The notes under the pieces: model-generated
Told to the model about the DNA's origin: nothing
The model's input: the letters and a program-made list of their open reading frames with translations, nothing else
Database searches by the model: none
Position numbers and translations under genes: made by a program
Assembly: GCA_022563625.1 (NCBI GenBank)
Contig: JADFNA010000089.1
Coordinates: 1 to 6,838, forward strand
Origin: Candidatus Zixiibacteriota bacterium
GTDB lineage: Bacteria > Zixibacteria > MSB-5A5 > GN15 > JACZUZ01
Length of the DNA stretch: 6,838 nt
Direction: 5' to 3'
Shown here: positions 1 to 5,700 of the stretch, in pieces
Numbering within the stretch: position 1 is the stretch's first letter
How the letters are laid out: each line of letters begins with the position of its first letter

Positions 1-405
1 ATCCAGATCTCCCCAGACTACCGATCCAATAAATTGCTGGATCATCTTCATGGCCATCGGCGCCCGCCAGATAACCGGGCTGTTCCCATCCGTCAGTAAC
101 CCCATTGAGATAAACCGGATGCCATGCCGGCTGATTGGCAAAAGTTGGTTATCCTCTACGCCCGGACGAGCCTCTTTTGCCCCCAGCATACCCGGCTGGC
201 TCGGGCCGTAAATATCGGCATCCATCAGACCGACCTCCGCACCGGAGACCCTGAGCGCCACCGCGAGATTGGATGACACCGTAGACTTACCAACACCACC
301 CTTCCCGCTGCCTATGGCTACAATATGTTTCACACCGCTGAGATTCGGATAGAGCGCCTGCGAAACGGGCTTCTGTTCTGTCTGTGCTGTTGAAGGTCGA
401 ATCAT
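1..405 (-). CDS. mrp: Mrp/ApbC/NBP35-type P-loop ATPase, N-terminal part (runs off the window)
   Basis: This is the first 135 codons of a cytosolic MinD/Mrp-class ATPase; the frame is open to the window edge and the 3' end is missing. The P-loop is the deviant Walker A form GKGGVGKST at residues 34-42, with the signature lysine K35 and K40. It is followed by MDADIYGPSQPGMLG (61-75), the switch I region typical of Mrp/NBP35, and by a GNSPVIWRAPM segment (107-117) that is also typical of Mrp. Family members bind and transfer Fe-S clusters to apoproteins. The C-terminal CxxC would lie outside the window, so cluster binding cannot be judged. ATG at 405 is chosen because GAGG lies 8 nt upstream and an in-frame stop sits at 429-427. 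With this start only about 33 residues precede the P-loop, so the N-terminal MIP18/DUF59 domain of many bacterial Mrp proteins is absent. Family assignment is firm; the exact subgroup is not. Confidence 0.93.
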   Translation of the reverse strand, partial: MIRPSTAQTEQKPVSQALYPNLSGVKHIVAIGSGKGGVGKSTVSSNLAVALRVSGAEVGLMDADIYGPSQPGMLGAKEARPGVEDNQLLPISRHGIRFISMGLLTDGNSPVIWRAPMAMKMIQQFIGSVVWGDLD

Positions 406-688
406 ACAGCTAACCTCATCTGCTGGCTACAATGCCTCAAGGACATCGCCTTGCCGTCAGTCCCAATATACCTGGAATCTCAGCCCAAAAGAAGACTATT
501 TTGGTCGAATCTTAGAGATAGGCCAACCTCCATTTCGTGGTGTCGATAGCCAGGAAGTATCAGAATCAGGGGCTCCCGCTTGCCAATTTGATCGCGGCAG
601 GCTGTACCTCGTCAAAGTAGGTGGACAGATGGTACTGAAAGCTAGGACACTATATCTATTCTATGGGGAACAATTGTGTGCGTCGTAG
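406..688. other. Intergenic region between the SagB-like gene and mrp
   Basis: This 283-bp gap has no ORF with a normal start and ribosome binding site. In the mrp frame the minus strand is open from about 660 to 499 but has no ATG, so I do not call a gene. A perfect 6-bp inverted repeat, CCAAAA (485-490) and TTTTGG (499-504), could be a small operator or hairpin upstream of mrp. No convincing sigma70 promoter and no intrinsic terminator with a T tract was seen, so it is unclear whether mrp is read from the upstream gene. Confidence 0.4.
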
Positions 689-2335
689 TTATCCTGCGCG
701 ACTTGAATACGAAAGATGTTCAAGGTGCCTATAAGGTGGGTTGGTTTCGAGCCGCTGGTCATCCACAGGTCCTCCCACTGTAAAATGATATAAGTCCTGG
801 AAGTCATTCCCACGCAGCCCGATGATTTCATGGACGGGATCATCGAAAAAGCATCCGATCCCCGTACTTCTTACGCCATGGGCCTCCGCCTCCAAATATA
901 GCGCCTGCCCAATCATTCCGCTTTCCCAGAAGAGCCGCCGGTACATGTGCGGGTCGGTTTCGATAGGTGTTCGAAAATGTGCGATCATTCCAAGAGAAAA
1001 CGCGCTGTCGCCTGCAATGCTCTGATTGCAACTTACGAGAGTTGCCTCGCGTTGAAAATTTCCCTTCAACAAAAAATATAGCGGAAAGCCCGCCTCCACC
1101 AGCTGCCAGGCAAAATCCTTACGGCTATTCGTTTTGAGCTCTTCCAACTGGTTTTCGTTTCTAACAAAATAATACAATCCAGGCGATAAGTTCGTAACTC
1201 GATGGACGAATAAAAAAAGATGAAGCTGACTTTCTCCCAAGCTGATATCAAAGGGAACACATGACTCTCGAGGCAGAGTTTTATCAATCATTTCAAAAAA
1301 TTGGTTCATGCTAATGGATGTCTTCCCATCGCAGGCAAGAAGACTTCGCCGCTGACGAATGATTTGAGTGGCAGATAAGAGGCTTTGGGCCTTCCTTGAA
1401 TACGGAGTCGTCCGATAACGCTTCATTTCTCTGTCGGCGGACTTTGTCTTATTTGTTGCTATCGCAACTTTGGAAATGATCTCCCAATTAGCATGGTCGC
1501 TACTTAATTGATTTGGTATTCCATAAAATGATGTTTGCCGAAACTCGTCAAGAAGTTCCCGAGGAAATTCTTGCCCTTTCACCGTGTGCTCAGCCCCATG
1601 AATCATACATACAAGTTCGGAACATTCCCCTTCCCCTTGAACCCAACTGCTTTTCCGGAAACCTAAAAGAGTGTCGATGTCATCATCCGAGACATTCTTT
1701 AAATAGGTCACTTTCCAGCCCAAAAGATTTGCCGAAAAACTGAGAGCCGCTAGAGCATGGCCGAGGTCGTGGTTGCAGTACCGAAACGCCCGCTCGCCAT
1801 ATTTCCATGACTCTCGCCAAAAAATGCTAGTGAGCGCGATTAGAAATCCGTCGCACTGGAAATGTGCATACAAGCGTTTCCAAATGCGTTCAGGGAGGTC
1901 GGCCCGACGTTCTAATGCATGCCAATACGGATGGTAGTGAAAAACCCCTCCCATGGTGGAATGAATCGGCGGTAATAGTAGATAACTTTCCGTTGGATGT
2001 AGATTTCCACTGGAGGGGTTTATCCGCAGGGCCCAGCGGTTTCCCGCAAATGATTTCCACGCGGATAGACCAAGCGACAACTCCATAAAAGCAGCAATAT
2101 TTTCCAAGTTAAATCGGCAAAAAGGATTTCTCGTTCTCTCATAGAGGTCCAGATGAGAAGCGTTGCGATCGGTCTCCTGAAGACGAAGAGAAATTATTTC
2201 GACCCGTTTATAGGACCGGAAAGGATCAGGTTGAGTCGCCCAATCCATATAACCGAGAGATCTTGCGAATCGATGAAATGAATGTTTCGTCTCCTCATGA
2301 TAATGAAAAACCTGGCCTGCGTGGGAAGAGGTCAT
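689..2335 (-). CDS. SagB/ThcOx-like FMN oxidoreductase, two nitroreductase-fold halves
   Basis: This 548-aa protein has two nitroreductase-like halves. The N-terminal half carries YHEETKHSF (12-20), DWATQPDPF (31-39) and RINPSSGNLHPTESY (104-118), a signature I recognise from the SagB/ThcOx family. It continues with ERAFRYCNHDLGHALAALSFSA (181-202). The C-terminal half starts near RQRRSLL (327-333) and contains SIAGDSAFSLGMIAHF (439-454), FWESGMIGQALYLEAEAHGVRSTGIG (469-494 region) and FTVGGP (518-523). Relatives are flavin-dependent. SagB and ThcOx proper dehydrogenate azolines in thiazole/oxazole peptides, but the large two-domain versions are mostly of unknown function, so the substrate is not assigned. 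There is no signal peptide. ATG 2335 is the first possible in-frame start (in-frame TAG 9 nt upstream) but has a poor Shine-Dalgarno. A strong AGGAGAGAG lies too far upstream (2389-2381) and better serves an out-of-frame TTG at 2372. The gene follows the sulfur-carrier operon by 159 bp and probably has its own promoter. Confidence 0.85.
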   Translation of the reverse strand: MTSSHAGQVFHYHEETKHSFHRFARSLGYMDWATQPDPFRSYKRVEIISLRLQETDRNASHLDLYERTRNPFCRFNLENIAAFMELSLGLSAWKSFAGNRWALRINPSSGNLHPTESYLLLPPIHSTMGGVFHYHPYWHALERRADLPERIWKRLYAHFQCDGFLIALTSIFWRESWKYGERAFRYCNHDLGHALAALSFSANLLGWKVTYLKNVSDDDIDTLLGFRKSSWVQGEGECSELVCMIHGAEHTVKGQEFPRELLDEFRQTSFYGIPNQLSSDHANWEIISKVAIATNKTKSADREMKRYRTTPYSRKAQSLLSATQIIRQRRSLLACDGKTSISMNQFFEMIDKTLPRESCVPFDISLGESQLHLFLFVHRVTNLSPGLYYFVRNENQLEELKTNSRKDFAWQLVEAGFPLYFLLKGNFQREATLVSCNQSIAGDSAFSLGMIAHFRTPIETDPHMYRRLFWESGMIGQALYLEAEAHGVRSTGIGCFFDDPVHEIIGLRGNDFQDLYHFTVGGPVDDQRLETNPPYRHLEHLSYSSRAG

Positions 2336-2403
2336 GACGATCTACAAGGACAAAAATATCCTTCGTTTCCAATAGAATAACTCTCTCCTGTGATTCAATT
2401 CAC

Positions 2404-2431
2404 AAGATACTTACTTAGCCAACAGCGTCAA
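2404..2431 (-). promoter_or_regulatory. Candidate sigma70 promoter for the SagB-like gene
   Basis: On the minus strand a -35-like TTGACG (2431-2426) is followed, after 16 nt, by TATCTT (2409-2404). This would place the transcript start near 2397, about 60 nt before the SagB-like ATG. The match is moderate and read by eye. It begins immediately after the stop codon of the 20-codon ORF. Confidence 0.4.
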
Positions 2432-2494
2432 CTAATGGGGAGCAGTATAAGTTAACGTAGTTTCCCGCTTGTCATCTTCCTCTTTTCGACTCAT
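2432..2494 (-). CDS. Possible 20-aa peptide gene abutting the sulfur-carrier fusion
   Basis: The ATG at 2494-2492 follows directly on the TAA of the upstream fusion gene (2497-2495), an arrangement that allows translational coupling. The ORF encodes 20 residues: a highly charged start (MSRKEEDDKRE) and a Thr-rich end (TTLTYTAPH), ending at TAG. No good Shine-Dalgarno is visible. The ending resembles the YxxP part of leader motifs in some RiPP precursors, and a SagB-like oxidoreductase lies next door. However, the ORF is too short to be judged, there is no Cys or Ser in it beyond residue 2, and it may be chance. It could also be a pseudogenised remnant, since reading through the TAG adds only six codons before the next stop. 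Confidence 0.25.
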   Translation of the reverse strand: MSRKEEDDKRETTLTYTAPH

Positions 2495-3925
2495 TTAGTA
2501 ACGATTCAAACTCGTATCAACATCTTTGGCCCAAGCCAGGATTCCACCGCGCAGGTTCTTCACATCACTAAAACCCTGCTGGATTAACAACTCTACCGCT
2601 TTTGCCGAGCGTGTTCCCCCTTTGCAATGAACGATGATTTCTTGCGAAGGGTCGAGTTCACTGAGCCTATCCGTAAATGTCTTGAGAGGTATCAGTTTCG
2701 CGCCTTCAATTCTTGTGATTTTTGCTTCCCAGGGTTCACGGACATCGATCAGCGCTACGTTGTGGCCATTTGCGAGAATGTCTCTGGCCTCAACAGCAGT
2801 GATTTCCGGAATCGAAACCGTTTCTTCGACCGAGGAAACACCACAGAATTGTTCGTAATCAATCGGCTCGGTGATTGTGGGGTGTTCACCGCAGACAGAG
2901 CAAGCGGCATTTTTACGAAGCTTCAGTTGATTAAAAGTCATTTCTAGAGCGTCATATACAAGTAACCGCCCGATCATCGGTTGACCTATACCGGTGATCA
3001 ACTTGATCGCCTCGGTTGCCTGCAATGTTCCGATTGTCCCGGGCAGAACACCGAGCACGCCTCCCTCAGCGCAGGAGGGCACCAAACCGGGCGGCGGCGG
3101 GTCAGGATACAGGCAGCGATAACAGGGACCGCCCGGAGTTCCAAAGACTGAGAGCTGTCCTTCAAACTGGAAAATCGAGCCATACACATTCGGCTTTTGC
3201 AAGAACACCGAGACATCATTGACCAAATAACGTGTCGGAAAATTGTCCGTGCCGTCAATCAGTATGTCATAGTCAGCGGCAATGGACAGGGCGTTTTCGG
3301 CGGTGAATGGTTTTTCATATGTCTCGATTTCCAAATGTGGGTTTGAAGCAAGCAGTCGTTGTTTAGCTATTACGATTTTTGATTGTCCGATATCTTCAGT
3401 CGTGTAAAGAATCTGACGCTGTAGATTGGATAGATCGACTTCATCGAAATCCACAATCCCAAGTTTTCCGATTCCGGCCGCCGTCAGGTACAGCAAAATC
3501 GGACTTCCCAAACCACCAGCGCCTATGATCAGTACAGAAGCGTTCTTGAGTTTTCTCTGTCCTTCCAACCCGATTTCCGGCAGCGTAAAGTGTCTGCTGT
3601 AACGCAAGTATTCTTCGCGACCGAAGTCCTTTGCGTCATTGACGGAGTCCACTCCCCCAGCGACCGAGGGAATTATGACCAGTTCGTCACCATCTGATAT
3701 TGTAGTTTCCAGTCCATCGCGATAACGGATATCCTCCCCACCGACATATACATTAACGAAACTCCGGAGATGGTCGTCCTCTCCAAATAAATGAACGCCG
3801 AGTTCAGAATACTGGTTGATCAACCCCTTTAGCGCCTCTCCGACGGTGGCCCCATAAACATCCACTGATCGCGTGTTGCCGGTGAACCGTCGCAGGGGCG
3901 ACGGAATTTTTATTGATACGCTCAT
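2495..3925 (-). CDS. CysO/MoaD-like sulfur carrier - MoeB/ThiF E1-like - rhodanese fusion (MoeZ-like)
   Basis: The 476-aa protein has three parts. Residues 1-91 are a beta-grasp sulfur carrier closely resembling M. tuberculosis CysO: note FVNVYVGGEDIRYRDGLET (56-74), DGDELVIIP (78-86) and the VAGG end (88-91). Residues about 101-350 are an E1-like adenylyltransferase with RYSRHFTLPEIG (108-119), nucleotide-binding GAGGLGSP (135-142), and zinc-ligand pairs C268/C271 and C342/C345. C285 in the SCAEGGVLGVLPG segment matches the usual E1 cysteine region. Residues about 373-470 are a rhodanese with DVREPWE (394-400) and the active loop CKGGTRS (434-440), where C434 would carry the persulfide. Together they would activate and sulfurate the carrier C-terminus. 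The carrier Gly-Gly is followed by V92 and a linker of about 9 residues, so it is blocked unless cleaved. AAGGAG lies 9 nt before ATG 3925. The gene is 49 bp downstream of the JAMM peptidase gene, in the same operon. The family call is firm; the processing is inferred. Confidence 0.93.
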   Translation of the reverse strand: MSVSIKIPSPLRRFTGNTRSVDVYGATVGEALKGLINQYSELGVHLFGEDDHLRSFVNVYVGGEDIRYRDGLETTISDGDELVIIPSVAGGVDSVNDAKDFGREEYLRYSRHFTLPEIGLEGQRKLKNASVLIIGAGGLGSPILLYLTAAGIGKLGIVDFDEVDLSNLQRQILYTTEDIGQSKIVIAKQRLLASNPHLEIETYEKPFTAENALSIAADYDILIDGTDNFPTRYLVNDVSVFLQKPNVYGSIFQFEGQLSVFGTPGGPCYRCLYPDPPPPGLVPSCAEGGVLGVLPGTIGTLQATEAIKLITGIGQPMIGRLLVYDALEMTFNQLKLRKNAACSVCGEHPTITEPIDYEQFCGVSSVEETVSIPEITAVEARDILANGHNVALIDVREPWEAKITRIEGAKLIPLKTFTDRLSELDPSQEIIVHCKGGTRSAKAVELLIQQGFSDVKNLRGGILAWAKDVDTSLNRY

Positions 3926-3974
3926 TTCATTTTACTCCTTGAGATATATAAAGGATTATTATGATTCTTTAGTC

Positions 3975-4409
3975 TCACGTCGTAACAATTGCTACTTCAG
4001 TTTCGCTGAAGAAGCATCGATCCGATGTCAACTCCCACCAGCGACATATTTTTGCTTTTCCCTTTTCTACACTGGTGATTAAATAAACAAAATCGGGTAG
4101 CGCATGGTCCAGATCATAGCGGGACGGCGTCGCCGGATGGTCCGGATGTGAGTGATAGACTCCCAGCAGCTTCTTCTCCTCAGAATCTGCAAATTCCTCG
4201 GCGCGCATAAATTGCTCAGGAGTGATGAGAAATCTCCGAGTCCGGTTTTCGTCTCTGTGGTTTTGCACTCGGTGGACTTCGTCCACGACGATACTTTCAA
4301 TCCGCGACTTGCCGAATATGAAACCGCAACATTCCTCCGGATACATGTCCTCGGCGTGCTCTTCGACGGCGTTCAGTACCGTCCTGGGAATAATTATGTT
4401 GCGTGGCAT
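3975..4409 (-). CDS. mec: JAMM/MPN+ metallopeptidase, Mec-type (sulfur-carrier-cysteine hydrolase)
   Basis: This 144-aa zinc peptidase has an intact JAMM motif. The upstream Glu is E26 in PEECCGFIFG (24-33), and the metal/catalytic set H86, H88, S96 and D99 lies in HSHPDHPATPSRYD (86-99). In M. tuberculosis the equivalent Mec hydrolyses the CysO-cysteine adduct to free cysteine, and related JAMM enzymes trim extra residues from ubiquitin-like carriers. The frame is open upstream to an ATG at 4460. I prefer ATG 4409 because MPRNIIIPRTVL fits the usual beginning of the fold and the extra 17 codons lie inside cysM. With this start the gap to the cysM stop is 7 nt, which indicates tight coupling. 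The Shine-Dalgarno is modest (AAGAG overlapping the stop). It is located between the synthase and the carrier fusion, matching a role on the carrier. An added role in cutting the fusion after Gly91 is speculation. Confidence 0.92.
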   Translation of the reverse strand: MPRNIIIPRTVLNAVEEHAEDMYPEECCGFIFGKSRIESIVVDEVHRVQNHRDENRTRRFLITPEQFMRAEEFADSEEKKLLGVYHSHPDHPATPSRYDLDHALPDFVYLITSVEKGKAKICRWWELTSDRCFFSETEVAIVTT

Positions 4410-4416
4410 TGACTCT

Positions 4417-5364
4417 TCAGTCCCACAATCCGGCGCTGAAATAGCGCTCACCGCTGTCATTCAAGAGTGTCACCACGCGCGCTTCTGACTCACCTTCGAG
4501 AATTTGCCGCACTGCCGCCAGATACGCTCCGGAAGAAGTCCCGGCGAAAAAACCTTCGCGCGCCAGCGCGTGTGCGTATTGCCGGGCCTGTTCGGCGCGC
4601 ACATCAACAAAGCGATCTATCAATGTTTCATCAAAGATCGCCGGAATGATGTCATCGGAATCACCGAGCGGTTTAAGTCCTTCCACACCGGGGAAGCGCT
4701 CAGGCCGGACACAGACAATCGTCACTTCAGGCTTTCTTTCATTGAGTTTACGTGAGATGCCGGTCAGCGATCCGCCGGTCCCAACTCCTCCAACAAAATG
4801 GGTGAGACCCGGCTCCTGAATCAGTATCTCTTCGGCTGTACTGTGATAATGAGCGAGCCAGTTGTTTTCGTTTCCATACTGATCGGCAAAGAAATACTTG
4901 TCGGGATTCTCTTGGTAACGGAGCCGGGCCTCTCGGATCGCGTCATCGTAGCCTTCCAATGGGTCGGTCAAAATGACTTCCGCTCCGTGGGCGCGAATTC
5001 TTCCGAGACGTTCAGCGCTGGCGTTTCCCGGAATAACCAACTCCACTTTTTTTTCTAGAACTGCGCCGAACAACGCATAGGCGATTCCGGCGTTCCCGGA
5101 ACTCGAATCCAAAATGATTTTATCATCCGTCAGCTCTCCGTTTTCGAGAGCCTTTAGAAGAATTCGTGATACCGGCCTGTCTTTGAGTGAGCCACTAGGG
5201 TTAAAATATTCGAGCTTGACCGTCACGCTAGCTTTGGGAAAATCTTGCCTGAATAGTTGAAGCGGCGCCATCGGTGTCGCGCCCACCAAATCAAAAATCG
5301 AAAGCGACCCGAGCGGAACCGAGCGCTTGGTCGGGGCAGGGGAACGCGTGAAATTATCGTGCAT
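4417..5364 (-). CDS. cysM: CysM-type PLP-dependent cysteine synthase (sulfur-carrier dependent)
   Basis: This 315-aa fold-type II PLP enzyme is of normal family length. The PLP lysine is K61 in NPSGSLKDRP (55-64). The substrate loop is SSSGNAGIA (87-95), the phosphate-binding glycine loop is GTGGSLTG (195-202), and a late PLP-site segment is GTSSGA (275-280). It ends in NDSGERYFSAGLWD (302-315). Members use activated serine (O-phosphoserine in M. tuberculosis CysM) or O-acetylserine to form an aminoacrylate that accepts sulfur. The gene neighbours (Mec and a CysO-like carrier) argue that the sulfur donor is the thiocarboxylated carrier rather than free sulfide. Whether the acceptor is phosphoserine cannot be read by eye. 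GAGGAG at 5380-5375 lies 10 nt before ATG 5364. It is the first structural gene after a long leader with a terminator, so expression probably depends on readthrough. Confidence 0.93.
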   Translation of the reverse strand: MHDNFTRSPAPTKRSVPLGSLSIFDLVGATPMAPLQLFRQDFPKASVTVKLEYFNPSGSLKDRPVSRILLKALENGELTDDKIILDSSSGNAGIAYALFGAVLEKKVELVIPGNASAERLGRIRAHGAEVILTDPLEGYDDAIREARLRYQENPDKYFFADQYGNENNWLAHYHSTAEEILIQEPGLTHFVGGVGTGGSLTGISRKLNERKPEVTIVCVRPERFPGVEGLKPLGDSDDIIPAIFDETLIDRFVDVRAEQARQYAHALAREGFFAGTSSGAYLAAVRQILEGESEARVVTLLNDSGERYFSAGLWD

Positions 5365-5411
5365 CGGTATTGATCTCCTCGAAAGCGCAAATCACAAAAT
5401 CCTATCAGAGC

Positions 5412-5441
5412 AAAAAAAGTCCCTCCGCTTACGGAGAGACT
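5412..5441 (-). terminator. Intrinsic terminator upstream of cysM
   Basis: On the minus strand AGTCTCTCCG (5441-5432) and CGGAGGGACT (5427-5418) form a 10-bp stem with one G-U pair and a four-base TAAG loop. A run of seven T follows (5418-5412, the first T being shared with the stem base). It has the form of a strong Rho-independent terminator. It lies between the only visible promoter and the cysM ribosome binding site, with only about 30 nt between them, so it is more likely an attenuator than the end of an unrelated gene. Confidence 0.8.
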
Positions 5442-5494
5442 CTTGAAAATTCAGTCACCAAATTTGCGCTAGTTACTTTTTCATAACGCTCCAT
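5429..5494 (-). CDS. Possible 21-aa leader peptide, second ORF
   Basis: The ATG at 5494-5492 overlaps the TGA of the preceding ORF (5496-5494) in a TGATG arrangement, and GGAGAG (5503-5498) is a well-placed Shine-Dalgarno. The peptide begins MERYEKVTS and ends EFSRVSP. Its TAA (5431-5429) is in the loop of the terminator hairpin, so a translating ribosome would physically cover the terminator stem. There is no run of cysteine codons. The same frame is open further upstream to 5599, so this may be the end of a broken small gene rather than a leader peptide. Confidence 0.3.
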   Translation of the reverse strand: MERYEKVTSANLVTEFSRVSP

Positions 5495-5643
5495 CAGCTC
5501 TCCGCAGTCGCGTAAAGCGCATACAAATGCAACAACAACACAGACACGTTGATGCGGTGGAACAGGCGCTCTGACGATTTCGGAAATTCATCGGAATTTT
5601 CATTCTTCAACTGAGTTACATGATTCCAACATGCATGGACCAT
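5494..5643 (-). CDS. Possible 49-aa leader ORF or small protein of unknown function
   Basis: This 49-codon ORF starts at ATG 5643, about 13 nt after the predicted transcript start, with a weak AGTGGG ribosome binding site. It begins MVHACWNHV, has a charged middle (KNENSDEFPKSSERLFHRI) and a hydrophobic tail (VSVLLLHLYALYA). I recognise no family. It has one Cys codon (residue 5), which is not the repeated-codon pattern of classical amino-acid attenuators. The tail is encoded by a TGTTG-repeat tract (about 5542-5531), and the adjacent frame is also open from here into the next ORF. A single original protein of roughly 70 aa split by a frameshift is therefore conceivable. Confidence 0.3.
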   Translation of the reverse strand: MVHACWNHVTQLKNENSDEFPKSSERLFHRINVSVLLLHLYALYATAES

Positions 5644-5662
5644 AATAGCCCACTTTCACTAT

Positions 5663-5690
5663 ATGATATGTCATAATCTGGATCTGTCAA
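5663..5690 (-). promoter_or_regulatory. sigma70-like promoter of the cysM operon with possible operator
   Basis: The -35 is a consensus TTGACA (5690-5685). After 16 nt comes the -10 TATCAT (5668-5663), giving a predicted start near 5656. TATGA (5675-5671) and TCATA (5666-5662) are perfect inverted half-sites separated by 4 nt that overlap the -10, and could be a repressor or regulator site. It is the best promoter match I found in the window and the only one visible upstream of cysM. Confidence 0.6.
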
Positions 5691-5700
5691 GTTGAATTCT

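Larger units (their letters stand above)
5384..5506 (-). promoter_or_regulatory. Candidate transcription attenuator in the cysM leader
   Basis: Three pairings can be read directly from the minus strand. TGCGGAGAG (5506-5498) can pair with CTCTCCGTA (5438-5430) over 9 bp, one of them G-U. The same CTCTCCG is the 5' arm of the terminator hairpin, so the two structures exclude each other. AGCGCAAAT (5470-5462) is a perfect 9-bp complement of ATTTGCGCT (5392-5384), enclosing the terminator and ending just before the cysM Shine-Dalgarno. The upstream antiterminator strand also contains the GGAGAG ribosome binding site of a 21-codon ORF whose stop codon falls in the terminator loop. I recognise no known riboswitch or T-box. 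The pairings are seen; regulation by them is inferred. Confidence 0.5.

Noticed and set aside
499..660. Start-less open frame upstream of mrp (…NWQAGAPDSDTSW…)
   Set aside because: It has no start codon with a ribosome binding site, no recognisable domain, and does not resemble the missing Mrp N-terminal domain.
2627..2947. Plus-strand 106-codon ORF within the rhodanese/E1 coding region
   Set aside because: It lies antisense to a strongly recognisable gene whose conserved motifs explain the sequence. Its product resembles nothing.
3975..4460. Longer start of the JAMM gene at ATG 4460 (161 aa)
   Set aside because: The extra 17 residues are encoded inside the cysM end and do not fit the fold. 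ATG 4409 gives the normal start and a 7-nt gap.
5551..5568. GATGCGGTGGAACAGGCG on the plus strand resembles a T-box core
   Set aside because: It is on the wrong strand for the cysM operon, does not match the full conserved T-box sequence, and no plus-strand gene follows it.
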